From assembly GCA_020437365.1 (NCBI GenBank), contig JAGQWM010000018.1, positions 1 to 43,876 of the forward strand: 43,876 nucleotides of DNA. Direction: 5' to 3'. The notes under the pieces are model-generated. The model searched no databases and was not told the DNA's origin. It was given only the letters and a program-made list of their open reading frames with translations. This DNA comes from Chitinophagaceae bacterium. GTDB taxonomy: Bacteria > Bacteroidota > Bacteroidia > Chitinophagales > Chitinophagaceae. A program made the translations under genes and the position numbers. Below are positions 1-7,414 of this stretch, piece by piece (positions within the stretch are counted from its first letter, which is position 1; the number at the start of each line of letters is the position of its first letter).

Positions 1-116
1 AGCCGTTTACCACCACAGCCGCCGATATACAGACAATCAAAATGGTAGTAAGTGTTGCAAAAGGGGAAAAAATTTGAAATCTTTACATGGTAGTTCAGTA
101 TAGGTTAATATTTTAA
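1..116. other. Left edge, no identifiable gene
   Basis: No convincing gene. One forward frame stays open from base 3 to a TAG at 102-104 and could be the tail of a gene starting outside the window, but the peptide (rich in T, V and K) has no motif I recognise and the other frames are equally short. I see nothing else in it. Confidence 0.3.
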
Positions 117-174
117 TGTCGTACATGATAACATAAAAATACAAAAATTTTTGAATTTGGTGTCGTTTACGACA
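117..174. promoter_or_regulatory. Paired palindromic operator upstream of the XRE regulator
   Basis: TGTCGTTTACGACA at 161-174 is an inverted repeat with 6-bp arms (TGTCGT/ACGACA) around TT, ending 8 bp before the ATG at 183. A degraded copy, TGTCGTACATGATA, lies at 117-130; its left arm is intact and its right arm matches at 4 of 6 positions. The two are 44 bp apart, about four helical turns. Small XRE repressors commonly bind such palindromes over their own promoter, so autoregulation is inferred. Confidence 0.6.
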
Positions 175-182
175 TCAAATAA

Positions 183-404
183 ATGACTGAAAAACAGTTT
201 TTAAAGAAGATTGGATTGAGAATTAAACAGTTAAGGACAGAAAATGGACTGTCCCAAAGAGAGTTTGGCTACATGATAGATGTTGAGAAGTCAAATGTAT
301 CAAGGTTGGAATCCGGCAGGTTTAATACTAAGATATATACCCTCTTTAAAGTTGCAGAAGCCCTTGAATTGTCTCTATCGGAATTACTGGAATTCGAGAA
401 GTAG
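183..404 (+). CDS. XRE/Cro-C1 family HTH transcriptional regulator
   Basis: A 73-residue stand-alone HTH_3 protein. The DNA-binding fold spans about residues 8-68: helix 1 contains LRIKQLRTENGLSQ, the turn and recognition helix run through SQREFGYMIDVEKSNVSRLE, and the end shows the usual VAEALELSLSELLEF. It has no second domain, so it is a single-domain repressor that probably dimerises on a palindrome. A perfect 14-bp candidate operator lies directly upstream (161-174). It is not followed by a co-directional partner, so no toxin or phage gene explains it; the next gene is convergent. The ATG at 183 gives the family-typical length. The fold is certain, but the regulon is unknown beyond likely autoregulation. 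Confidence 0.85.
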   Translation: MTEKQFLKKIGLRIKQLRTENGLSQREFGYMIDVEKSNVSRLESGRFNTKIYTLFKVAEALELSLSELLEFEK

Positions 405-423
405 TTTCAAATTGATTTGAAAC
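404..423. repeat. Inverted repeat just after the XRE stop codon
   Basis: GTTTCAAAT-TG-ATTTGAAAC is a perfect palindrome with 9-bp arms that starts on the last base of the stop codon. It could form a tight hairpin (real loop about 4-6 nt) and help terminate or stabilise the short transcript, although no T-run follows. Alternatively it is a protein binding site. Confidence 0.45.
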
Positions 424-496
424 GCTAAAATAAAAGTAATTGAAAGAAAAAGAAGTTGTATCAAAAGGCACAGCCTATTTTACTTTTACCAGCACC

Positions 497-3355
497 TCAC
501 CTGATTGCCGTAATCGTTCCTTTTGCTTGTATAACTTCGCCTTGGTCGCAAGTGGCTTCCACTAACCAAACGTAAGTCATACTGCCGGTTATTTGTCCAT
601 TGCGGAGCTTCCCATTCCATCCCAAAGCCGGAGAGTTGGGTGAAAAATTATAGCGTTCAAAAACTTTGCCTCCCCAACGATCAAATATGATAAATTTATT
701 GATGACCTTAAACCCTCTTGTCATCGGGTAGAAAATATCATTCTTGCCATCGTTATTCGGAGTAAAGGCGGAAGGCAAGTTCAAGTTCGACTGATCGCAG
801 GCTACAATGACAGTTACTTCATCTTTGGCAACACAACCATCCGAACTGGTTATACTGATTGTATAATCAGCCGTTTCAGCAGCGATACCATTTGGAAAGG
901 GACAAGTAGTACAGGAAAGTGAATTGACGGGCGGCGACCACAAATACGAAACCGTATTGGGGCTATATACCGGATTCAGTGTAAAGCCCGAATTGTAAGG
1001 TACAATGAGGTCGGGTCCGGCATCTACTACCGGTAATGGATAAACGTTTATTCTTGCTGTTGTGGTATCTGCGTAGCATCCGACAGAATCACTGACGATA
1101 ATCGTATAAGTTATTGAAGTATCAGGAATACTGATTGGACGCAGTATCGTATCACTATTCAGGTAGGTGGATGGCGACCAACGGGCAATGCCATTTACAT
1201 TGGTACGAAAAGGAACCGGTTGCAACGGGCAAACGGAAGTATCTGCGGGCAACACTTGCAGTGTAAATGGCGGAAACACCCTGATATGGCTGGTATCCCG
1301 GCTTATACAACCATACTGGTTTGTTGCCTGAGCAATGTAATCGGTAGTAACCGCCGGATTGACGAGTACTGTATCGCAAGTGGTGCAATCAATATTATAA
1401 TTGGTTAACCATAATAAAGTATCAGCAGTAAAAGCAAATAGGTTTTGCGACTGTCCGCCACATAAAGTATCCGAACCAGGCAATACTTTGATTTGAGGCA
1501 TTTTGTACACCGTTACCGTTACCGAATCTTTCTGGGCACAGCCATTGATGTCAGTCGCTTGTAAAATAATTTTAAATTTTCCATTGCCTGCATACTGGTG
1601 GTTAGGTGGGTATTGAAGATTACTGGTGGTATTATCGCCAAATGACCATTGCCAATCGTTAATGTTATCTGCCGGAAAATAAGGTGCGGTGTTATTGGTT
1701 ATGGGAAAACTATTGTTGAGGAAACAAGCATTGGGCGGCACAGAAAAATCAAGCACAGGACCTCGAACATTCGTTGGTGGTGCCAGGTAGAGGGTGTCAT
1801 TGCAAGTGTTATTACCAACACCATCAATTACTACAAAATCATTGAAACTGCCATGCATAGTTGGATAATAAGCCAGTGAAGAATCTGTATTTGTATTGAT
1901 TACATTACCGGCCACATGAAAAATATATGTATAACCGCTGCCGGGTGGATAAGTATTTTCAACGCTATATTGTATCAAGCTGTCTTTACATACATTCGAT
2001 TTATTACTTACTAATGACGGTGTTGCTGTATATTGTTTGGTAGTAAGACTGTCGCTACATCCCGTGATGGCATCATATAAATAAAATTTTGTAGTGAAAC
2101 TGCCTGTTGCAGGAAAACTATGTGTGACATTATAATTCACAGCATCCGGCGAACCGGGCATATCTGAGAAAGTCCAGCGGAATGAACTTACATTTCCTAG
2201 CGACGTATTTGTAAATTGAAAAGTATTCTTATTGGCGCAGGTATTGGAAAATGTGTAGTCCGCAATTACACCAATAATATCAATATTGATAGTAGCTGGC
2301 GTACCACGACAGCCATGAAAGATGGGTGTCATGGTAATCGTTTTTGCTCCCAGCGTTTGGTATTTATGCGAGATGGAGGTAGATGAGGTGAGTAGTATAG
2401 TACCGTCGCCAAAATCCCATTCGTATTGGGTGGCATTGGTGGCTGTTCCGGTAAAGTTTATTCTTTCGCTACCGCAATATTGGCTTCTTCCATCACTGGT
2501 AACTGCAACGGTATTAAAAGGTGGTGTACCATACGCAAATGTTGGAAATGTATATTGATTGGTACAACCCTGTACAGAAGTGATGCTTACACTTGCCGTG
2601 GTAATTGGGGTAACAATATTGTAAATATGACTGATATTATTGACCACTGTCGTTCCGTTTGGTGTGCCATCTCCAAAGGTCCACACATAATTGGCAACCG
2701 CATCGTCGGGAGGCAATGAAGCCGTGGCTCTTAAAATTGCATTCACCGGTATGCAACCATTTGGAGGAGTTACAGATGTATTGATGATAGGGAAACGCAT
2801 TACTTTTATACTCATCGATGCGTTGGCAGAACAACCAAAGGCCGTTACGCCTCTAACTGTAATTGTATAATTTCCATAGCTATTAAAATTATGAACTATC
2901 GAATTGCCCACAGTAGTTTGCAATGGAGAGCCATCTCCGAAATCCCATTCATAGCTGGTGATAAAAGCACTTCCCGGAGCAGTAAATGTTACATTACCGG
3001 GTTGACATAAATTATTCCTGTTGGCATTTATAGAAATGGTTGGCGTAGTATGAATGTCCACAGTTTTCGAAACTGAAATCGCTGAATTGGTATATACTGC
3101 CGTAAGGGTTACTGTGTAAGAGCCGGGATTTGAATATGTGATTGTTTCGGTACCGGAAGAACCAACACTACCGTTTCCAAAATTCCATATAAATGAATTT
3201 GGTGCAGGCGAACAGTTTTGTGTGAATACCGCTTTTTGAGGATGGCAGTAAAGATTGTTTGAAGTAGAATAATTGAAATCAACGCTTTGGGAAAAAGAAA
3301 CGCTGTAAATCAAAAGGAAAAAGCAGAGTATATATGGTTTTCGGTACTTCATCAT
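497..3355 (-). CDS. PKD-repeat surface protein with gliding motility-associated/T9SS C-terminal domain
   Basis: A secreted adhesin-like protein of about 952 residues. The chosen start is the ATG pair at 3352-3355, because it is followed at once by a signal peptide (KYRKPYILCFFLLIYSVSFS, cleavage near SQS). An upstream in-frame start at 3430 would bury that signal, and a -7 box sits at 3438-3445. The body carries at least five PKD-type beta domains, each with a W/F-x-FGDG or FGNG signature. Cysteine-containing Ig-like repeats (TLCGG, SVCPLQP) follow. The last about 85 residues match the gliding motility-associated/CHU_C domain (SAFTPNNDGKNDIFYP, IFDRWGGKVFER, GxxTYVW), the type B sorting signal exported by the type IX secretion system and anchored at the surface. 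It is monocistronic, and its partners are not in the window. Confidence 0.9.
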   Translation of the reverse strand: MMKYRKPYILCFFLLIYSVSFSQSVDFNYSTSNNLYCHPQKAVFTQNCSPAPNSFIWNFGNGSVGSSGTETITYSNPGSYTVTLTAVYTNSAISVSKTVDIHTTPTISINANRNNLCQPGNVTFTAPGSAFITSYEWDFGDGSPLQTTVGNSIVHNFNSYGNYTITVRGVTAFGCSANASMSIKVMRFPIINTSVTPPNGCIPVNAILRATASLPPDDAVANYVWTFGDGTPNGTTVVNNISHIYNIVTPITTASVSITSVQGCTNQYTFPTFAYGTPPFNTVAVTSDGRSQYCGSERINFTGTATNATQYEWDFGDGTILLTSSTSISHKYQTLGAKTITMTPIFHGCRGTPATINIDIIGVIADYTFSNTCANKNTFQFTNTSLGNVSSFRWTFSDMPGSPDAVNYNVTHSFPATGSFTTKFYLYDAITGCSDSLTTKQYTATPSLVSNKSNVCKDSLIQYSVENTYPPGSGYTYIFHVAGNVINTNTDSSLAYYPTMHGSFNDFVVIDGVGNNTCNDTLYLAPPTNVRGPVLDFSVPPNACFLNNSFPITNNTAPYFPADNINDWQWSFGDNTTSNLQYPPNHQYAGNGKFKIILQATDINGCAQKDSVTVTVYKMPQIKVLPGSDTLCGGQSQNLFAFTADTLLWLTNYNIDCTTCDTVLVNPAVTTDYIAQATNQYGCISRDTSHIRVFPPFTLQVLPADTSVCPLQPVPFRTNVNGIARWSPSTYLNSDTILRPISIPDTSITYTIIVSDSVGCYADTTTARINVYPLPVVDAGPDLIVPYNSGFTLNPVYSPNTVSYLWSPPVNSLSCTTCPFPNGIAAETADYTISITSSDGCVAKDEVTVIVACDQSNLNLPSAFTPNNDGKNDIFYPMTRGFKVINKFIIFDRWGGKVFERYNFSPNSPALGWNGKLRNGQITGSMTYVWLVEATCDQGEVIQAKGTITAIR

Positions 3356-3437
3356 ATCTAAGAAGCGGATAACTGCGTATTGTTTAAAAGCATTAGAATA
3401 TTGGTAGAATGATATGAAAAGAATCAGCAAGAAAAGT

Positions 3438-3445
3438 CAAAATTA
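3438..3445 (-). promoter_or_regulatory. -7 box for the PKD/T9SS gene
   Basis: TAATTTTG on the minus strand matches the Bacteroidota -7 consensus TAnnTTTG. It would start transcription near 3431, leaving an untranslated leader of about 75 nt before the ATG at 3355. I see no clear -33 element. Confidence 0.4.
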
Positions 3446-3546
3446 ATGCCAAAAAAGCATTGCTTTTCACTTTTAGATAAAGATTATTTTGAAAGAATGC
3501 ATCGGCTTTTCATTTGTATAAAAACGCTATTTGAGAAAATAGGAAT

Positions 3547-3759
3547 GCAGACTTCGTACCTCAGTTGCTCCGGGACACAGTGAAGTAGAAAAGGCACCAA
3601 AGCAGACTTCGTACCTCAGTTGCTATGGTGCACAGTCAAGAGCAAATGCACCAAAGCAGACTTCGTACCTCAGTCGCTATGGGGCACAGTGAAGAGCAAA
3701 AGGCACCAAAGCAGACTTCGTACCTCAGTCGCTATGGTGCACAGTCAAGAGCAAATGCC
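3547..3759 (+). repeat. Tandem array of four ~55-bp repeats
   Basis: Four head-to-tail units start at 3547, 3602, 3656 and 3711 (periods 55, 54, 55). Each begins GCAGACTTCGTACCTCAGT. Units alternate: 1 and 3 carry CACAGTGAAG...AAAAGGCACC, while 2 and 4 carry CACAGTCAAGAGCAAATGC, so the array may have grown by duplicating a two-unit block. A fifth solitary copy in the same orientation is at 4190-4238, and an inverted fragment at 4270-4290. No long open frame runs through the array and no spacers separate the units, so it is not CRISPR. Its function is unknown. Confidence 0.85.
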
Positions 3760-3815
3760 ATTTAGAAACTCGGAGTAGAAATTTAAAGGCATAAAATTTA
3801 AAGGAAGGGACTTAT

Positions 3816-4139
3816 TTATTCATCTTCATGAAGAATTGATAATTTTATAGTTTGAAAACTTTTATAACCTAATTTTTCTAATGTTCCGGCTAGCATTAAT
3901 TTAATAGCTTTCTTTCCCATTGTTGTTTTAAAATATTTCTCTCTTTTTCTAGCATCTTGTTCGAAAATATAATATTCGCAGAAAATCAATTGTAATGGCC
4001 TTCTGTATGCTGTACTTTTATTTCCTCCGGCATTATGTGTTTCAATTCTTTTTTTAAGATTAGCTGTAAAACCTATGTACAATAAATAATCTTTTTCGCT
4101 AAAAAGTATATAAACGCAGTATGGTAGTGGTGAATTCAA
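3816..4139 (-). CDS. GIY-YIG nuclease family protein (UPF0213/YhbQ-like)
   Basis: A 107-residue single-domain GIY-YIG protein. The N-terminal strand pair is CVYILFSEKDYLLYIGFT (the GIY and YIG equivalents), followed by the helix LKKRIETHNAGGNKSTA with the catalytic-type Arg and His. The block RRPLQLIFCEYY and KREKYFKT then supplies the usual Glu/Lys region. The family covers metal-dependent DNA endonucleases and many small uncharacterised bacterial members. No ATG exists in frame: the start is TTG at 4139, or a rarer codon further upstream before an in-frame TAA. The gene sits exactly between the tandem array (ends 3759) and the solitary copy of the same repeat (starts 4190), which is unusual and suggests it arrived or moves with the repeats. 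It could also be an unexpressed remnant. Confidence 0.75.
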   Translation of the reverse strand: MNSPLPYCVYILFSEKDYLLYIGFTANLKKRIETHNAGGNKSTAYRRPLQLIFCEYYIFEQDARKREKYFKTTMGKKAIKLMLAGTLEKLGYKSFQTIKLSILHEDE

Positions 4140-4189
4140 TAAAAATCGCTTTATATTAAAATTACAGAATTGTAAGAATTAGTCCCGAA

Positions 4190-4238
4190 GCAGACTTCGT
4201 ACCTCGGCAGCTCCGGAACACAGTGAAGTGAAAAGGCC
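4190..4238 (+). repeat. Solitary fifth copy of the 55-bp repeat
   Basis: The segment starts GCAGACTTCGTACCTC, continues CTCCGGAACACAGTGAAGTG and ends AAAAGGCC. It is closest to unit 1 of the array at 3547 and in the same orientation. Its right half (4219-4238) is also the left arm of the long inverted repeat around the tRNA-Phe terminator. Confidence 0.8.
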
Positions 4239-4290
4239 ATAAAAAAACCTGATAGCAAAATAACTATCAGGCCTTTTCTACTTCACTGTG
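4219..4290. repeat. Long inverted repeat enclosing the tRNA terminator
   Basis: The left arm CACAGTGAAGTGAAAAGGCC (4219-4238) pairs with the right arm at 4270-4290, whose complement differs by one inserted A. Twenty bases of the right arm's complement, CACAGTGAAGTAGAAAAGGC, are identical to part of array unit 1. The arms are therefore repeat-derived, and the right arm touches the last two bases of the tRNA. Confidence 0.75.
4241..4271 (-). terminator. Rho-independent terminator of tRNA-Phe
   Basis: Read on the minus strand, CCTGATAG - 8-nt loop - CTATCAGG is followed by seven T (A-run at 4241-4247). It lies 18 nt past the tRNA 3' end. It is nested inside a longer inverted repeat, 4219-4238 with 4270-4290. 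Confidence 0.85.
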
Positions 4291-4361
4291 GTGTGGGGCG
4301 GGATCGAACCGCCGACACAAGGATTTTCAGTCCTTTGCTCTACCGACTGAGCTACCGCACC
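4289..4361 (-). tRNA. tRNA-Phe (GAA)
   Basis: A 73-nt cloverleaf on the minus strand. Its acceptor 5' strand is GGTGCGG, with D-arm GTAGCTCAGTCGGTAGAGC, anticodon loop ACTGAAAATCC with anticodon GAA (phenylalanine), and T-arm GGCGG-TTCGATC-CCGCC. The acceptor 3' strand is CCACACC with discriminator A. CCA is not encoded; CAG follows, so CCA must be added enzymatically. One acceptor pair, position 5-68, is a C-A mismatch; all other acceptor pairs are Watson-Crick. A terminator follows at 4241-4271. Confidence 0.95.
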
Positions 4362-4485
4362 AAATATTTTCAATATTCTATAGTACAAATTCGGTTCGGG
4401 CGGGTCCGTCCGAACGGTATTCATCCGGGCGGCAAAAATAAGGGTTTCCGGCAATAACCCGAAACCCTTTCTATGTCTTCTAAGG

Positions 4486-4707
4486 CTATTTTTTCTTTTT
4501 GGCAGCTTTCTTTCCGGCAGGCTTAGCTTTTTTCTTTGCTACCTTTTTTTGGGCGGCTTCTTTTTCAGCCTTACTTTTTTTGGCCATATCTGCCCGGTGT
4601 GCCCTTTCATAAGTTTGAATATCTACAAACCTTCCTTTGGCATCTCTTACAGCATATAGTTTTTTTCCTGCAGTACTTCGGTGTGTGGTTCTCCTGGTTT
4701 TTGCCAT
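4486..4707 (-). CDS. Small basic protein with lysine-rich histone-like tail
   Basis: A 73-residue protein. Residues 1-40 form a modest globular part (KKLYAVRDAKGRFVDIQTYE). Residues 43-73 are almost entirely K, A, E and Q, ending in repeated KKxAKKK blocks like histone H1 or AlgP tails. Such tails usually bind DNA or RNA non-specifically, so a nucleoid or RNA-associated role is inferred. It lies 32 bp downstream of recQ on the same strand and is probably co-transcribed with it. RecQ itself begins with a similar K/A/T-rich tail. The ATG at 4707 is the only sensible start. I cannot name the family. Confidence 0.65.
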   Translation of the reverse strand: MAKTRRTTHRSTAGKKLYAVRDAKGRFVDIQTYERAHRADMAKKSKAEKEAAQKKVAKKKAKPAGKKAAKKKK

Positions 4708-4739
4708 GATGAATAAATTTTTAAGGTTAGTAAAAAATA

Positions 4740-7025
4740 TTACATGCCGAATTTAGTTAAAAACTTTATTCGCATAATCTTTAGTTGTTCCCAACTGAAA
4801 TTAAAATCTGCCAACTCTTCCTGCGCCACTTGTAAAGATGAGGTCTCACAACTTTTAAAATATTCCATAATCTCTTCCTGGTCTTCTTCATCCAGCATTT
4901 CATCAATGGCATAATCGAGATTGAGTTTGGTGCCACTGGCGGCAATGGTTTCCATTTCTTCTAACATTTCATCCATTCGCCATCCCTTGTTTTTCGAAAT
5001 GGTTTCTAATGATACTCTTTTATCGGTGTTTTGAATAATATATACTTTGCTTCCGCTTTTATTCATTACACTTTTCATTACAAAATCATCAGGCCTTTCT
5101 ATGTCATTGTCTTCTACATATTGTTTAATTAAATTGACAAAGGGCCGGCCATATTTAAGTGACTTTCCTTTACTAACGCCGTGACATTTTTCCAGTCCTT
5201 CCAATGTTACGGGATAATATGTTGCCATATCCTGCAATGAATTTTCCAGGAAAATTACGAAAGGCGGTAAGTTAACTTTCTGCGCTTCTTTTTGACGTAG
5301 TTTCATAAGCATCTCCATCAAAATTTCATCTACTACGGATTCAGTAGGTGTATCGGCAGTTTCGTCATCATCGGCATGTGCATTGTCATACAATGTGTTT
5401 AAAACAATTTTAAATGACTTTGGTTTTTTGAGAAAGGATAAAGCGTTTTTTGAAAATTTTAATACGCCATATTCTTCAATATCTTTTTTCAGCATGCCTT
5501 CGAGTATCATTTGCCGAATGAGTGAATTCCAGAAATGATTGTCTTTTTCGCTGCCACTGCCAAAGGCTTTTATATTATCGTGGCGAAACATTTGTATTTG
5601 TGGCGTTAATTTGCCGGTAATAATTTTTACTACATAGTCAGTTGCAAAACGCTGGTCCAATTCTTTGATGGCATTGAGTACAATAATCACCTCATCTTTC
5701 GCTTCCAGTTTTTCTTTTGGATGTTGACAATTATCACATTGGCCACAATTTTCTTTTTCATATTCCTCACCGAAATAACTTAACAATAATTTTCTTCGGC
5801 ACACACCGGTTTGGGCAAAAGCGACTGTTTCGTTGATGAGTTGTGCACCTACTTCTCTTTCACTGAGTGGTTTGTCACGCATCAGGTGTTCCAGTTTGCT
5901 TACGTCTTTATGCGAATAATATAAAATACATTTTCCTTCCAGTCCGTCACGTCCGGCACGACCGGTTTCCTGGTAGTAATTTTCTATTGACTTGGGAATA
6001 TTGTAATGGATGACAAACCGAATATCGGGTTTATCAATACCCATTCCGAAAGCAATGGTGGCACAAATGACCTGCACATCTTCGCCAAGAAATAAATCCT
6101 GCCGCTGCGATCTTAATTTACTATCGAGTCCGGCATGGTATGCCACTGCTTCTATGCCATTGGCTTTTAAAACGTCGGCCAGTTCTTCTGTCGTTTTCCG
6201 ATTCAGTGTATAAATAATACCACTTTTATTTTTCATGCTCTTTACAAAACGAACAATACTTTCTTCTACCTGTTTCTTTTTTATTTTGGGAAGTACTTCG
6301 TAATAAAGATTGGAGCGGTTGAATGAAGAAATAAAAATTTTAGGCTTATTCAACCCCAGGTTTTTAATAATATCGCTTTGTACTTTTGGGGTAGCCGTAG
6401 CCGTTAGTGCTATGACGGGTTTGTTGGCATCAATTTCCGTCATCATTTCCCGCAATCTTCTGTATTCCGGCCTGAAGTCGTGGCCCCATTCCGAAATACA
6501 ATGTGCTTCATCTACTGCAAAAAAGGAAATATTCAAATCGGAGAAGAATGAAATATTATCTTGCTTGGTCAATGTTTCCGGGGCTACATAAAGCATTTTT
6601 GTTTGTCCTGAAAGTAAGTCGTCGTGTACTTCTTTTGTCTGTTTTTTAGTTAAAGTGGAGTTTAAAAAATGAGCTACGTTGTCATTGCTGCTATAACCAC
6701 GCACCAGGTCCACCTGGTTTTTCATTAAAGCAATTAAAGGAGAAACGATAATAGCCACACCCTCACTTATTATAGCAGGCAATTGGTAACAAAGGCTTTT
6801 GCCGCCACCGGTTGGCATGATGACAAATGTATCTTGGCCGGAAAGTAAAGACTCTATGGCTTTTTCTTGTGTGCCTTTAAATTTATCAAAACCAAAATGC
6901 TCTTGGAGTGCATGTCGAAGGTCAAATTTTTTCTTGGTCGTTGTTGTTGATTTTGCTTTTGTTGTTTTTTGTGTGCCGGCTTTCTTTTTTTTAGCAGCCG
7001 GTTTTTTTGCTGTTGTTGTTGCCAT
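4740..7025 (-). CDS. recQ: ATP-dependent DNA helicase RecQ
   Basis: A 3'-5' superfamily 2 helicase of 761 residues that unwinds recombination and replication intermediates. Visible elements are Walker A GGGKS (73-77), the DEAH box VDEAHCISEWGHDFRPEY (171-188), and motif VI YYQETGRAGRDG (350-361). A RecQ zinc site has Cys at 409, 427, 430 and 433 (CGQCDNC). An HRDC domain lies at about 565-640 and a C-terminal HTH_40-type domain at about 665-761. An extra N-terminal tail of about 33 residues, nearly all A, K and T, precedes the helicase core; E. coli RecQ has no such tail, so it may add non-specific DNA binding. It is transcribed divergently from kdsD and followed by a small lysine-rich protein gene. 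The ATG at 7025 is preceded by a small 5'-UTR hairpin. Confidence 0.95.
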   Translation of the reverse strand: MATTTAKKPAAKKKKAGTQKTTKAKSTTTTKKKFDLRHALQEHFGFDKFKGTQEKAIESLLSGQDTFVIMPTGGGKSLCYQLPAIISEGVAIIVSPLIALMKNQVDLVRGYSSNDNVAHFLNSTLTKKQTKEVHDDLLSGQTKMLYVAPETLTKQDNISFFSDLNISFFAVDEAHCISEWGHDFRPEYRRLREMMTEIDANKPVIALTATATPKVQSDIIKNLGLNKPKIFISSFNRSNLYYEVLPKIKKKQVEESIVRFVKSMKNKSGIIYTLNRKTTEELADVLKANGIEAVAYHAGLDSKLRSQRQDLFLGEDVQVICATIAFGMGIDKPDIRFVIHYNIPKSIENYYQETGRAGRDGLEGKCILYYSHKDVSKLEHLMRDKPLSEREVGAQLINETVAFAQTGVCRRKLLLSYFGEEYEKENCGQCDNCQHPKEKLEAKDEVIIVLNAIKELDQRFATDYVVKIITGKLTPQIQMFRHDNIKAFGSGSEKDNHFWNSLIRQMILEGMLKKDIEEYGVLKFSKNALSFLKKPKSFKIVLNTLYDNAHADDDETADTPTESVVDEILMEMLMKLRQKEAQKVNLPPFVIFLENSLQDMATYYPVTLEGLEKCHGVSKGKSLKYGRPFVNLIKQYVEDNDIERPDDFVMKSVMNKSGSKVYIIQNTDKRVSLETISKNKGWRMDEMLEEMETIAASGTKLNLDYAIDEMLDEEDQEEIMEYFKSCETSSLQVAQEELADFNFSWEQLKIMRIKFLTKFGM

Positions 7026-7366
7026 TTTACTATTGTTTCCTTGGCATTTTTATCAATGCCTTTTCATTTATAAAAAGATACTTCATTTTATCCGACAAAA
7101 AGAATTTGTACAAAACTTTTTTTTGCACAGCCAGCATTTTATAAGATAAAACCTTGCTTTTCTTGTTGTAATGAACAGGATGTCAGTGTATCGATATGAC
7201 TGTTTTCCGGTGTGGAGTCCAACCTTCACAAATTCTAAACCGGTGTATTTCCCGAACATTTTTGGAAGTATGCGAATTTACTACTATTCAGATTTATAAA
7301 AACAATAAAAAATAGTTATAAGTTTTCACAAGTAGTTCTTCACTATCCGATTCATATTAAATCAGC
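7026..7366. other. Divergent intergenic region between recQ and kdsD
   Basis: No gene. It carries the recQ leader on the minus strand, including a hairpin with arms GGCATT/AATGCC at 7043-7060, about 18 nt before the recQ ATG. The region is AT-rich and I see no repeat or RNA gene in it. Confidence 0.5.
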
Positions 7367-7374
7367 TAAATTTG
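7367..7374 (+). promoter_or_regulatory. -7 box of the kdsD-manC operon
   Basis: TAAATTTG fits TAnnTTTG and lies 40 bp upstream of the kdsD ATG at 7415, so the transcript would start near 7381. Confidence 0.55.
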
Positions 7375-7414
7375 CCGCCGATACCGGATACTTTTTCCGG
7401 GATAAAAATTTCTT

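Noticed and set aside
1220..2834. Several ORFs of 60-100 codons opposite the PKD gene
   Set aside because: They are frame shadows of a long repetitive coding region with a signal peptide and domain structure.
3600..3720. tRNA D-arm-like GTACCTCAGT in the repeats
   Set aside because: It resembles GTAGCTCAGT of the nearby tRNA, but the rest of the cloverleaf is absent.
3547..3759. CRISPR array
   Set aside because: The units abut with no unique spacers, unit length is 55 bp and no cas gene is near.
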